Shown: positions 47,654 through 57,166, counted from the first letter of the stretch. The stretch: 63,206 nt of DNA from an uncultured Lactobacillus sp. (GCA_905204935.1 CAJLBJ010000007.1:1-63206); one strand, 5' to 3'. A program made the numbers and translations. The notes: generated from the letters alone by a model not told the origin.

Positions 47654-48555
47654 TTCCTTGCCTCCATAAAATCAGATAGACGAACTTCATATAGTAGGCT
47701 TACATCTTTCTTTTCTGTAGCTTTAATAAAACTTGCAATATACTTTTCCATCACTAATTCAACACTACTTTTTTGATTTTTATACCACATTGGCTGATTC
47801 AAAAAATCAATTAAGGTTAAGCGTGCCTCATAAGCTAAATATTCATAATCTTTACTAATTTTTTCATCAATCCAATAATCCATCAATGGTCTAAACGGTT
47901 CCATTAAATCATCAACTAGATTAAATGCATTATACTCATTATGATGGAAGATTCCATAAACAGGTAATAAACCCTGACCAACTACAATTCTTGCAATTGC
48001 AGCTCGAATAATCGCATACCCATAGTTCATCGCCAAATTTTCTAAACCTTCATCGCCGCGAATAAAATCCTTTCCATATAAAGCAGCAAAATACATCTTA
48101 GCAATTAACCCTTCACGATTAGTCTTATCTCCTTGCGTTAATCCGTTATACAAATCTATCATCTTATCGATTCTATCTTGTGCAATACCTTTTTGAATAT
48201 TAAATTGAATTTGATTTAATATTTTCTGCCCAACAATTTCACGCCAAACTTCTGCTTTTAACTTTTTAGTCCAATTTGCCTGTGCTAAAGCTCGTTTAGC
48301 AAAATGATGATATTCACCATAATTTAGCAACATCCCCGTTGGCATGTACTTGTTATCGCATAAAATAACAACAATATCATTCTTGGTAAACGCTGTCAAA
48401 ATATTAGTTGTTAAACTTGTATTCCCTTCAATCACTATCATATTGATATCACTTAATGGTATGTAATACTTCATTCCTCTTTTAGTAATTTCAAGATTGT
48501 CTAACTTTAATGCCATACGTTCACTTTCCTTAACATGGATTGTTCGCCAGCCCAT
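47650..48555 (-). CDS. cas1: CRISPR-associated endonuclease Cas1
   Basis: This 301-aa integrase starts MGWRTIHVKESERMALK and has the metal ligands of the family in the order Glu (in NREGLIAKMYF), His (in FHHNEYNAFNLVDDLMEPFRP) and Glu/Asp. I place the start at 48555 behind TGGAGG; a longer reading to 48594 would begin inside the tracrRNA terminator. The tracrRNA gene lies between it and cas9. Confidence 0.95.
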   Translation of the reverse strand: MGWRTIHVKESERMALKLDNLEITKRGMKYYIPLSDINMIVIEGNTSLTTNILTAFTKNDIVVILCDNKYMPTGMLLNYGEYHHFAKRALAQANWTKKLKAEVWREIVGQKILNQIQFNIQKGIAQDRIDKMIDLYNGLTQGDKTNREGLIAKMYFAALYGKDFIRGDEGLENLAMNYGYAIIRAAIARIVVGQGLLPVYGIFHHNEYNAFNLVDDLMEPFRPLMDYWIDEKISKDYEYLAYEARLTLIDFLNQPMWYKNQKSSVELVMEKYIASFIKATEKKDVSLLYEVRLSDFMEARK

Positions 48556-48577
48556 AAAAAAACCTCCATTTTTATAT

Positions 48578-48604
48578 AAAAAAACCCACTCCAAGAGGAA
48601 TGGG
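48578..48604 (-). terminator. tracrRNA terminator
   Basis: An 8-bp stem with one G-T pair and a TCTT loop is followed by seven T. It lies 23 bases before the cas1 start codon, so any transcript from cas9 must read through it to reach cas1. Confidence 0.88.
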
Positions 48605-48685
48605 AAATACGGAAAAATTCCTTATTTTTGTAGATTTTCTAGACTTGAGTAACGGATCGAGATTTCTCTCGAATATTTATCTACA
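48578..48685 (-). ncRNA. tracrRNA of the type II-A system
   Basis: On the minus strand the anti-repeat (48655-48625) reads CCGTTACTCAAGTCTAG and later ATCTACAAAAATAAGG. It pairs with the repeat with a small bulge, as in S. thermophilus CRISPR1. It is followed by GGAATTTTTCC, a short nexus hairpin, and by CCCATTCC-TCTT-GGAGTGGG with seven T as terminator (48604-48578). A sigma-A promoter places the start near 48685. The 5' part carries a stem TCGAGA/TCTCGA (48657-48672) and a segment that can pair with the tracrRNA's own anti-repeat. Length about 107 nt. Confidence 0.92.
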
Positions 48686-48690
48686 AATCT

Positions 48691-48719
48691 AGTATATTAT
48701 TTTCATTAGTTTTTGTCAA
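48691..48719 (-). promoter_or_regulatory. tracrRNA promoter
   Basis: The minus strand has TTGACA (48714-48719), exactly 17 bases, then TATACT (48691-48696). The -35 box is part of the last codons of cas9. Confidence 0.88.
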
Positions 48720-51700
48720 TGATATTTTTAGGTTTTTCTCCTTCTTTTTTAATATAAAATGGATTCCCTAATGGATCCGTATTAACTTTGTAAACAATAT
48801 AACCTTTACGTGCTAACTTCTTCACAAATTGTCCATTAGGTGTTACAGCTCCATAAAAGTCCACAACTTCTTTGCCGTTAAATTTACTTCTATCCAATGG
48901 TTTTAATTCAACATAACCCTTATTACTTGTTGTGCGTGAGCCAAATAATAATTCCACACTTTGATTATTTTGCGTATCAATGACTTTAATACGATCATTT
49001 CGATATAAAGTAAACATAAATTCGGCATCTTCACTAATACCTTCTTTATCCTTGATAACTTGATATTTATCCTTCGTTATCCCATAATCTTTACCTATAT
49101 ATTGTAAATCAGAATATTTCAATCCCATTATTTGATATTCTTGTGTCATATGATCATAATATACGTCTGTTCGCCACGGCTTTAACGATTGCAAAGCAAC
49201 TCTTTTATCTCCTGTGAGTTGATATTTACTACTAATATCAATACAACTGATTAACTTGCTATCATAGTATTTAAGTGTTGTAATTTCAGGACCATTATCC
49301 TTTTTCGCATATTTTCTAACTTTACCATGTTCTCTGCGATAAACTTCAAATGGACTTATTTCTTGCAGCTTAATCCTACCATTTGCTTGTTGTTCCTCAA
49401 TCTTATCTGGATATTCTGCAACAATTTGTTCTAATTTACCAAAAGTCTTAGGGTCGATGCGATACATCATAAATTTAGTTTTATCTTTTTGACAAATATC
49501 TATAAACTTCTTGTAACCATCAACTGTATAAATATTAATTTTAGACCAAACATAGTCAGTAGCTTTTTTATCCTTGGCTAAAGTTACTTTTCGTGTACCA
49601 TAAATTGTTGCATCACTAACTTTACGATTTGATTTTTTATCCACTTGATGATGGAACTTAATCTTATCTTCAATTCCACGAAGTTGTTCTTTATAATTTT
49701 CAACTATTGGTGATTCATAAAGTGCCTTCTTATATTCTTGGCTACTCAAAATTTCACCCGTTTCAATATCTACTAGTTGTTCCCCAACTTTTTTAGCGAA
49801 TAAAGAACGTTTTTTCCAAAGATTTAGCAATGGAATCATCGCAATTAAAGAAGCATCAACAGCATGATGATAATGTGTATCCCGTGATTTATTAATATTC
49901 CAAACTTCACGCAATTTATGCGTCAACTTTCCTCTAACTACAACAACTTTAGTATTGTCTGCTTGTGCTTTAATAAAGTTTTGTAATTCATTTAATACTA
50001 CTCTTGAAGAATATCGAGTATCAACTAAATTCCGCGCAACAAAGCCTCGTTGTACTTCTGGATCATTAATATCATCTGTATTTAACAAATTATCCTTTTT
50101 AGCTTTAGGTAATTGTTTATTACTCTTAACTTGTGCTATTAATTTATCAAAACCTTGACCTTGTCCTTCATTCATAAACATGTAAGGTGTTTTTTGACCT
50201 TTAATTTGATTCATATCCGCATAACACAAGACTTTATTATTCATACCATCATCCAACGAAATTGATAACGGTATAATGTGATCAATTTCAAAAATTCCTG
50301 GACTATTTAAAATATCTACCGCATTAATGATCTTGCCAGAATATGGACACTTTTCTTCTTGTTGATACCATAGACGTATCATCAAAGGTAATTTCTTAGA
50401 GCGATCTTTAAGTATTTTGTTCAATACTATTTCTTCACTTTCACCAATTTCTGTACAAAAAGCTAATAAAGCAGCATCCTTTTCTTTAGCATTGCTCTTT
50501 TGAAATTTTTCAATATTTTCACGTTCTTCTTTGCTATTTTTATCACGTGCCATTTCAATTACAACACTTTGGATATTTGAATATTTTTTCCATAGTTCAT
50601 TAAAGACTTGCATTGTTTGCATAACTGATTTACGGACTACTGGATTATATAACTCATCTGTAATATGCTTAATATCTATTTTATCTTTACCGTCGTAATA
50701 ATTTTGGCCCTCTTTAAGTAACCCTAACTCTGTCAATAAAGTCATTTGTTCCTTATTGGTCTTATACATATCTGGAATCAATTGGTTCATTGTCTTCAAC
50801 GAGAAACGATGCCACTTATTATTACTTGTTGACTTAAAACTTTGCTTATTGGCAATAATATGTTCACAAACTTCTGGAGTTAATTGTTCAAATTCTTTGC
50901 TTTCTGTAATTAAGCTTCTTCTGATTTCACCATTTTCAGTATTAAGAGTTAAAATCTCACCTAATTTATCCCATAAAGCAACTGGCCAAGTGGTAACATC
51001 GATACCTAATTCTAGGAAATCACGATGAATCTTGCGATAAATAGCCATCGAATGAATTTCTGGTCGATCATTTTTATCCTTACGATAGCCCGAAATAGTA
51101 TCTTTAGTAGAACCAGTAATTTTTGCAACAACATTTATCATCGATTCTTGTTTTTTTGTAGTTGCTAACAAATAATTAACAATTTCTTCTTTTTGTGCAC
51201 ACGTTATTTTCCCATCAGGCGTTGAGGAGATTCTTAAATTATTCAAATCATTTAACACATTAAATAATTGAGCCGTATATGAACTTCCGGCTGCTCGATA
51301 CTCCTCTGGATAGATTTTATCTTTTCCTATCAAAATCGAAAAAAGATTTTTCAAATTTTTTCCATCAGTTCGATAAATTCCATAATCAGTACGCCAGTTT
51401 TTGGAGCCTGGACCTGCAAAATAATCTCTTTTACGTCCGATAATTTCTAAAATATCTTCTTTAAATTTCGGTGTTATTTCAGGATAAAATTCGCTTTGTT
51501 TTGTTAAAATTTGTTCAACTTCAGCTTGATAAGCACTATTAGGAAAAACATTCAATAATGTTTGTTCTTTGCCATCAATAACAACTTCAACTTTCCCACG
51601 TACCTTACCGTATTTTTGAAGTCGTTCGTATTGAATCTGACCAGGTGTTTGCGTATTTAAAAGCTTTTGATTAATCGCAATTCCTGCCTTGTAATCTTGG

Positions 51701-52092
51701 ACATTGCTTTCTGTATCCTCTGCATCTTTAAGGTCATAACTAATTCCTCGATGCTTAGCAATTTGACACAAACATGCTGTTAGCTCTTCTTTAGTCAACT
51801 GTTCAGTTAATCCTTTAACTCTTAAAGCATAACAATCTAAATTCCCATTAGAACAATCAAATCCCCGAGTATGTAAATATTTACGCATATCACGTACACG
51901 AACTTTTCTTCTTCGTAATAAACGTCTACCTTGCCGTGCATCTCTTCGAGTTACATTTTCATCCGCTGTAGCTTCTTTAAAAATTGATACACCTGTTTCG
52001 ATTATATTTCCATTTTGAGTATCAACGACACTCCACCCTACTGAAGCAATCCCTATATCAAATCCAATATTAACAAAGTTTTCTTGAGTCAT
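48706..52092 (-). CDS. cas9: CRISPR-associated endonuclease Cas9 (type II-A, compact)
   Basis: This 1128-aa RNA-guided nuclease is near the length of S. thermophilus CRISPR1 Cas9. RuvC-I Asp12 is in GFDIGIASVGW, then comes the Arg-rich bridge helix (RRLLRRRKVRVRDMRKYL). RuvC-II Glu513 is in VVIEMARDKNS, and the HNH domain has His605 in FEIDHIIPLS. RuvC-III has His743 and Asp746 in HHAVDAS, and the wedge/PAM-interacting part occupies the last 300 residues. All nuclease residues are intact. I place the start at 52092 behind AAGGAG. Its close relative reads an A-rich PAM (NNAGAAW), so a similar PAM is a reasonable guess only. Confidence 0.97.
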   Translation of the reverse strand: MTQENFVNIGFDIGIASVGWSVVDTQNGNIIETGVSIFKEATADENVTRRDARQGRRLLRRRKVRVRDMRKYLHTRGFDCSNGNLDCYALRVKGLTEQLTKEELTACLCQIAKHRGISYDLKDAEDTESNVQDYKAGIAINQKLLNTQTPGQIQYERLQKYGKVRGKVEVVIDGKEQTLLNVFPNSAYQAEVEQILTKQSEFYPEITPKFKEDILEIIGRKRDYFAGPGSKNWRTDYGIYRTDGKNLKNLFSILIGKDKIYPEEYRAAGSSYTAQLFNVLNDLNNLRISSTPDGKITCAQKEEIVNYLLATTKKQESMINVVAKITGSTKDTISGYRKDKNDRPEIHSMAIYRKIHRDFLELGIDVTTWPVALWDKLGEILTLNTENGEIRRSLITESKEFEQLTPEVCEHIIANKQSFKSTSNNKWHRFSLKTMNQLIPDMYKTNKEQMTLLTELGLLKEGQNYYDGKDKIDIKHITDELYNPVVRKSVMQTMQVFNELWKKYSNIQSVVIEMARDKNSKEERENIEKFQKSNAKEKDAALLAFCTEIGESEEIVLNKILKDRSKKLPLMIRLWYQQEEKCPYSGKIINAVDILNSPGIFEIDHIIPLSISLDDGMNNKVLCYADMNQIKGQKTPYMFMNEGQGQGFDKLIAQVKSNKQLPKAKKDNLLNTDDINDPEVQRGFVARNLVDTRYSSRVVLNELQNFIKAQADNTKVVVVRGKLTHKLREVWNINKSRDTHYHHAVDASLIAMIPLLNLWKKRSLFAKKVGEQLVDIETGEILSSQEYKKALYESPIVENYKEQLRGIEDKIKFHHQVDKKSNRKVSDATIYGTRKVTLAKDKKATDYVWSKINIYTVDGYKKFIDICQKDKTKFMMYRIDPKTFGKLEQIVAEYPDKIEEQQANGRIKLQEISPFEVYRREHGKVRKYAKKDNGPEITTLKYYDSKLISCIDISSKYQLTGDKRVALQSLKPWRTDVYYDHMTQEYQIMGLKYSDLQYIGKDYGITKDKYQVIKDKEGISEDAEFMFTLYRNDRIKVIDTQNNQSVELLFGSRTTSNKGYVELKPLDRSKFNGKEVVDFYGAVTPNGQFVKKLARKGYIVYKVNTDPLGNPFYIKKEGEKPKNIIDKN

Positions 52093-52100
52093 ATATATCA

Positions 52101-52128
52101 CTCCTTCCATAATTATGATTAAATTATA
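52101..52128 (-). promoter_or_regulatory. cas9 promoter and ribosome site
   Basis: TATAAT (52123-52128 on the minus strand) is a good -10 box with a poor -35. The transcript should begin near 52116, giving a very short leader with AAGGAG (52101-52106) 8 bases before the ATG. Confidence 0.6.
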
Positions 52129-52195
52129 CACTATTTTTTATGAAAACACTTTATATGCTTATAAAAAATTATTATTTTCCTTTTATTAGTTGTAT

Positions 52196-52228
52196 ATACA
52201 AAAAACACCCCCGCTCGTCGGGGGTGTT
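52196..52228 (-). terminator. Terminator of the ABC exporter operon
   Basis: AACACCCCCG pairs with CGGGGGTGTT around CTCGT, and the minus strand ends in a T-run. The right arm overlaps the second parS-like site. Confidence 0.9.
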
Positions 52229-52240
52229 TCACATGAAACA
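52225..52240. other. Second parS-like site
   Basis: TGTTTCACATGAAACA matches parS at 15 of 16 positions; only the central CG step is changed to CA. It lies 14.3 kb from the first site, between the exporter operon and its terminator. Confidence 0.65.
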
Positions 52241-52242
52241 TT

Positions 52243-54006
52243 TTATTCAAATGCCATCTGATTGGTGTATAAGTCATAATAAAAGCCTTTTTGTGCTAGT
52301 AATTCCTTATGACTACCATACTCTAGTACGTCACCATCTTTCAAAACAACGATCTTATCTGAATTGATAATCGTCTTCAACCGATGGGCAATCACAAAGC
52401 TCGTGCGCCCTGCGATTACTGCATCCATTGCCTTTTGAATTTTTTCTTCTGTCACGGTATCAACATTTGATGTTGCCTCATCCAAAATTAAGAAGGCCGG
52501 ATCCGTCAAAATCGTCCGCGCAATACTGATTAATTGTTTTTGTCCAGTTGAAAATAACGAATTTTCATCGGAAACCATTGTTTCGTATTTATCTGGTAAA
52601 CTCATAATAAAATCATGAATCTGAGCTTGCTTAGCGGCCGCAATTACCTCTTCTTTTGTGGCTTGGGGTTTACCATAGCAGATATTATCGGCCACAGTTC
52701 CACTAAACAAAATTGAATCTTGTAACACGATACCTACATTTTGACGCAACGAAGTCAACGTATACTCGCGCACATCAACATCATCAAACTTAACTGCTCC
52801 GGCATTGACATCATAAAAACGATTCAACAAGTTCATTACCGTTGTCTTTCCTGAACCAGTTGGCCCTACCAACGCAACAGCCTTGCCCTTAGCAACTTCA
52901 ATATCGATACCATGCAAGATTTCTTTATCTTCATTGTAACCAAAATGAACATCTTCTAGGCTGACCTTGTCTTTGATTCCTGCTAAAACACGGCCATTTG
53001 GTACATAATCTTCTTCCTCTTGGCGCTCAATACGTGCTAACCGTTTAGCCCCTGTCACAGCTAATTGCATCATCGAATAGATTGCCGTCAACTGTGTTAG
53101 TGGTTGAAAATATGTTTGTGAATACTGCACAAAAGTCACGATTAGCCCTAAACCAGCCGCCGTTTCAAAAGTGCCACTCAAAACAAACAATGAACCTGCT
53201 GCAATCACAATGGCTAAGTTTAACAATGACAAGCCTTGCATCACCGGAAATAACAACCCTGAGTAAAGTTGGCCTCGAAACATTGTTTGCCGCACCTGAT
53301 TATTATATTTCTTGAATCCTTCAACTGAAGATTGTTGCAAACCATTAGTAATGATGACTTTTTGTCCGTTGATTTGTTCATTAATATAACCATTTAAACT
53401 ACTGATATCTTCTTGTTGACGATCCAAATACGTACGTGCCTTTTTCATGATAATAAAACTAACTAACACAACGATTGGTGTAGAGGCTATTGTAATTAAG
53501 GCCATAGGTGGACTAACCAAAAACATCATCCAAATCGTGCCGATAAATAAAGCCCCCTGTGAGATGATCTCAAAGACTGCATTATTCATTGCATTAAAGA
53601 TATTATCTAAATCTGAGGTAAATAACGATAAAATCTTCCCATCTTGATGTGTGTCAAAATAACGAATTGTCATTTTTTGAAGTTTGGCAAATAAATTGAT
53701 CCGCATATTATTAGTCGAATGCGCATTGAAACGCGAAGTCACTACCCAAGCAATCAAAATCGTAATTGTAGTCAATAAAAAGTAGATTGCTAATAATTTT
53801 AAGGAAGCCTCGAAATGTTCAAAACGCGTTACTTCCCCACTTTCAACAAACTTAGTCAATTCGGTGACCGCTTGACCTAAATATGTCGGTGCTAAAACTT
53901 GCGCCCAAGTCGATACGAGCGTAAAACCAACAACTACTAAGATTCCTTTCCAATATGGTTTCAAATACTTAGTAAAATAACTCATTGCCGTTTTAAAATC
54001 ATTCAT
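52243..54006 (-). CDS. Heterodimeric ABC multidrug exporter, second subunit (LmrD/BmrD-like)
   Basis: This 587-aa half-transporter has six membrane segments in the first 320 residues and one nucleotide-binding domain. Walker A is GPTGSGKTT and Walker B LILDEATSNVD keeps the catalytic Glu, but the signature is STGQKQ instead of SGGQ. It pairs with the subunit encoded just upstream, whose defects are the opposite ones. Together they give one working and one degenerate ATP site, as in LmrCD and TM287/288. Drug export is inferred. Confidence 0.9.
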   Translation of the reverse strand: MNDFKTAMSYFTKYLKPYWKGILVVVGFTLVSTWAQVLAPTYLGQAVTELTKFVESGEVTRFEHFEASLKLLAIYFLLTTITILIAWVVTSRFNAHSTNNMRINLFAKLQKMTIRYFDTHQDGKILSLFTSDLDNIFNAMNNAVFEIISQGALFIGTIWMMFLVSPPMALITIASTPIVVLVSFIIMKKARTYLDRQQEDISSLNGYINEQINGQKVIITNGLQQSSVEGFKKYNNQVRQTMFRGQLYSGLLFPVMQGLSLLNLAIVIAAGSLFVLSGTFETAAGLGLIVTFVQYSQTYFQPLTQLTAIYSMMQLAVTGAKRLARIERQEEEDYVPNGRVLAGIKDKVSLEDVHFGYNEDKEILHGIDIEVAKGKAVALVGPTGSGKTTVMNLLNRFYDVNAGAVKFDDVDVREYTLTSLRQNVGIVLQDSILFSGTVADNICYGKPQATKEEVIAAAKQAQIHDFIMSLPDKYETMVSDENSLFSTGQKQLISIARTILTDPAFLILDEATSNVDTVTEEKIQKAMDAVIAGRTSFVIAHRLKTIINSDKIVVLKDGDVLEYGSHKELLAQKGFYYDLYTNQMAFE

Positions 54007-54021
54007 CTGCTCACTTCCCTT

Positions 54022-55752
54022 CTATTGCACTATATCTAAGTGCTCTTTAGCCTTTTGTGTCGCATAAATTTCTTGATAAACTGGCGATGTCTTTAATAAC
54101 TCTTGATGTGTTCCACAACCGATTAAACGCCCTTCATCTAAAACCAAGATTTGATCGGCATGCAAAACGGAGATGATTTTTTCTGCAATGACAAATGTTG
54201 TCGTCTCTTTTAGTTCACGATCTAAAGCTTCTTGAACCAATTTTTCAGATTTAGCATCTAAAGCAGATGTTGAATCATCTAAAATCAAGATCTTAGGCCG
54301 ACCAACAACCCCTCTTGCGATTGAAAGACGTTGCTTTTGTCCACCAGAAAAGTTCGCCGAGCGCTCTTGAACTTCGTGTTCAAACTCATCTGGATATCTT
54401 TGAATAAATTCCGCCGCTTGTGCGATTTGAGCTGCACGGTTTAATTCTTCATAATTAGCATCTTTTTTACCTTGACGTAAATTACTTTCAATTGTTCCCG
54501 AAAATAAAATTGCTTTTTGTAAAACAAACGAAACGGTCTTTCTTAAAGTCGGTTCATTAATCTCTTTTAGATCATGACCACCAATTTGAATTGTACCTTG
54601 GTCTGGATCGTATAAACGTGCAATCAATTGGGCAAGTGTCGATTTACCAGAGCCCGTTGCCCCAACAATCCCTATCATCTGACCACTTTTAGCCGTAAAA
54701 CTGATATTTTTTAACGTTGGTTCCGTCGCATCCGGATAGCTAAATGTTACATCGTTAAAAGTTACGCTAGCATCTAAATCATAATCTGGTGCATTTTGAT
54801 TAAAATGTAGATCAGGTGTAGTCTCTAACACTTCTTTGATACGTTTTAGTGAGACAAATCCACGTGTAAACTGCATCAATGTCATTGCCCCGATTAGAAT
54901 CGAAAACATCAATTGTTGCAAATAAGTTACGTACGAACTAATGGCTGCAACATCTTTAGGATAATGACCGATTGTTTGCCCAATAATGTAAATTGCCAAA
55001 ATAACCGCAAAATAAGTTGCCAACATAAATGCTGGAAAAGTCAAAGAAAACAAATAACCAATCACTAAATTCAATGAGTTTAAATCATTAGAAACACTAT
55101 TGAATTCCTCTTTTTCTTGGGCTTGTTGATTAAACGACTTAACAACACGTATTCCTTGAAGTGTTTCTTTAACCAATGTATTGATTTTATCCATATATTT
55201 TTGGAAGCGATCAAACAATTTTCCCATTTTATAGGCAGTCGCACCGGCCACAATGGCAATCAAAACTACCATCATAATCTCAATCCACCACAATCTAGGT
55301 AAGGTCACATATGCCATGGTGAACGCTCCAATGAAAATAATTGGAATCCGTAACAGCTGCATAAAACAAGTCATCACCAAGTTAGTCACCTGATTCATGT
55401 CGTTGATTAAACGTACAACTAAACTACCTGGTGAAAATTTTTCAATATTGCCAAATGAAAAGCTTTGAATTTTTTCATATAATTGTTGTCTTAAATCACT
55501 AGTCACACCTTGTGCTAGTTTAGATGCAAAATAAACATTTGCAATCCCTGCTCCAATCCCGATTAATGCTAACACAATCAATCCTATACCATAAACTTTC
55601 ACTTGCTCTTGTTGATTAGCTAATAATGCATCTAACACATTTTGTAATAATTTAGGTTGCCATACCGAACTTAAAGCCACAATGATGATGGACAAACTCG
55701 CCCCTAAAGCACTCATCTTATAGCGTTTTAAGTGTGGCCATATAATCTTCAT
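54022..55752 (-). CDS. Heterodimeric ABC multidrug exporter, first subunit (LmrC/BmrC-like)
   Basis: This 576-aa half-transporter has six membrane segments and a nucleotide-binding domain with Walker A GATGSGKST, signature FSGGQKQR and Walker B LILDDSTSALD. The residue after Walker B is Asp where the catalytic Glu should be, and AEK replaces the usual AHR at the His switch. These are the marks of the degenerate-site subunit in heterodimeric exporters. It lies 18 bases after the MarR gene and 15 before its partner. Confidence 0.9.
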   Translation of the reverse strand: MKIIWPHLKRYKMSALGASLSIIIVALSSVWQPKLLQNVLDALLANQQEQVKVYGIGLIVLALIGIGAGIANVYFASKLAQGVTSDLRQQLYEKIQSFSFGNIEKFSPGSLVVRLINDMNQVTNLVMTCFMQLLRIPIIFIGAFTMAYVTLPRLWWIEIMMVVLIAIVAGATAYKMGKLFDRFQKYMDKINTLVKETLQGIRVVKSFNQQAQEKEEFNSVSNDLNSLNLVIGYLFSLTFPAFMLATYFAVILAIYIIGQTIGHYPKDVAAISSYVTYLQQLMFSILIGAMTLMQFTRGFVSLKRIKEVLETTPDLHFNQNAPDYDLDASVTFNDVTFSYPDATEPTLKNISFTAKSGQMIGIVGATGSGKSTLAQLIARLYDPDQGTIQIGGHDLKEINEPTLRKTVSFVLQKAILFSGTIESNLRQGKKDANYEELNRAAQIAQAAEFIQRYPDEFEHEVQERSANFSGGQKQRLSIARGVVGRPKILILDDSTSALDAKSEKLVQEALDRELKETTTFVIAEKIISVLHADQILVLDEGRLIGCGTHQELLKTSPVYQEIYATQKAKEHLDIVQ

Positions 55753-55770
55753 TTCAAATTCTCCTTTCGC

Positions 55771-56238
55771 TTAGTCCCCTTGCTTGTGCCAATAAGCTTG
55801 GGCTTCTTGTTCAAAAATATCTCCATAAAGGCGTAACAGCGCTAATAATTCTTCCAAGCGTTTTATACCTAATTTGCGCAAAACCGTCTCTTCTAACTCA
55901 AACAATGGTGCAACTTTTTGCATAGCATATTCGTGCCCAGCTGGTGTCAAAGTCACAATCTTACTGCGATGATCAGCACTATTTTCACGCAATACGACAT
56001 AACCTGCCTTTTTTAATTGTTGCACACCTTTATTTATTGATTGTTTAGGTAGATTAGTTAATAATACAAGGTTTTTTTGCGTCAGCTCAGTACTCGCCAA
56101 TAATTCATATAAGATAAAAAGCCGATAGATTGGCAAATCAACCCGTCGTGCCCAATCTTCATAACTACGATATCCGCGCACAATCTCCGTATCTAATTGC
56201 TTTTGTTTAGCTTTAGCATCAAAGTTTTTTTCGTTCAT
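55771..56238 (-). CDS. MarR-family transcriptional regulator
   Basis: This 155-aa winged-helix protein has the MarR recognition region (LTNLPKQSINKGVQQLKKAGYV) and the wing (RENSADHRSKIVTLT). It is the first gene of the operon with the two exporter subunits, so it should repress the operon and release it when a drug binds. A long inverted repeat lies at its promoter. Confidence 0.9.
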   Translation of the reverse strand: MNEKNFDAKAKQKQLDTEIVRGYRSYEDWARRVDLPIYRLFILYELLASTELTQKNLVLLTNLPKQSINKGVQQLKKAGYVVLRENSADHRSKIVTLTPAGHEYAMQKVAPLFELEETVLRKLGIKRLEELLALLRLYGDIFEQEAQAYWHKQGD

Positions 56239-56264
56239 TTTATTAAGTTCACCCCAAAATAAAA

Positions 56265-56313
56265 TAGTCCCTACAAGGACTAACTATTTCTAGAATAGCC
56301 TTTGTAGAGACTA
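56265..56313. promoter_or_regulatory. MarR operator candidate
   Basis: TAGTCCCTACAAGG (56265-56278) and CCTTTGTAGAGACTA (56299-56313) form a near-perfect inverted repeat with a TAACTATTTC-rich centre. It lies 27-75 bases before the MarR start. Confidence 0.65.
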
Positions 56314-56332
56314 AAGTCAAGGTTATTATAAG

Positions 56333-57085
56333 TTATTTTTTATTTTCTTGAGTAACTTGTGAAGTATCTCCAGTTCTAATAACATAAGTTACTTTATCAC
56401 ATCTGATAGTAGTTACAGAATAATGTAATACTTTTTCATCCACGCCATAACCTATTTTTTCTACATAAAACATTGGATCTCCCATTAAACAATTTAATAA
56501 ATCTGCAGTCTCTCGATTAGCAACCGATCCATTTATTTCAAGAATTGAATAATCCAAAATTTCATTATACTTATCTGCTAAAATGGTGTATAACGATTTT
56601 CCAGCTGTTAAATCACTCATAATTCCCGGAAATAATTCATCCGAGATATACGTGTTATCTAGACCTATTGGTACTCCATCTGCTAATATTACACGAACTA
56701 CATGAGTAAGTGGTGCTCCTAATGAAACATTCAATTTTTCTGCAATTTTTTTATTTGCTTTTTCATAAGTAGCACTTATTATTTTATGTTCCGAAATATG
56801 ACCATTCTCAGATAAAGATTTATCAAATCCCCTAGCCTCTTTCAAAGTATATTTCTCATTTTCATATGAAACAAAAGTTCCTTTTCCTTGAATACGAATT
56901 ATCCATTTTTTTTCTACTAAATTACTTAATGCCTTACGAACAGTAATTTTACTAACTCCATAGATTTCACATAACTCTGACTCTGTTGGAAGCTTATCTC
57001 CTGACATATATTTTTTAGTAACTATATCTTGCTTTATCATTGCTTCAACCTGTTGATATAACGGTTTTGTGCTATTAATGTCCAT
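56333..57085 (-). CDS. GntR/HutC-family regulator of the Amadori-sugar genes
   Basis: This 250-aa protein has a winged helix (about 8-72: LPTESELCEIYGVSKITVRKAL) and a UTRA domain (about 95-235). It faces the SIS-deglycase gene and has a 25-bp inverted repeat at its own promoter. AAAGGAGGT precedes the ATG. It probably senses a phosphorylated fructosyl- or glucosyl-amine. Confidence 0.9.
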   Translation of the reverse strand: MDINSTKPLYQQVEAMIKQDIVTKKYMSGDKLPTESELCEIYGVSKITVRKALSNLVEKKWIIRIQGKGTFVSYENEKYTLKEARGFDKSLSENGHISEHKIISATYEKANKKIAEKLNVSLGAPLTHVVRVILADGVPIGLDNTYISDELFPGIMSDLTAGKSLYTILADKYNEILDYSILEINGSVANRETADLLNCLMGDPMFYVEKIGYGVDEKVLHYSVTTIRCDKVTYVIRTGDTSQVTQENKK

Positions 57086-57141
57086 TAAAACTACCTCCTT
57101 TGATATTTTTAATAAAAAAGTATTCTTGAGTTTACATATCG

Positions 57142-57166
57142 AGTCTTATTATAACATAATAAGACT
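57142..57166. promoter_or_regulatory. GntR operator (autoregulation)
   Basis: AGTCTTATTAT, AAC, ATAATAAGACT is a perfect 11-bp inverted repeat, 57 bases before the GntR start. AT-rich relatives lie before the deglycase gene (about 57244-57266) and before PTS IIB (59008-59031). Confidence 0.65.

Noticed and set aside
48691..48712. Bases upstream of the tracrRNA as guide of a tracr-L-like RNA against the cas9 promoter
   Set aside because: By eye, only the PAM-distal AAAATAATA is found near cas9 (52168-52190 region), not the seed next to a PAM. The idea remains open but unsupported.
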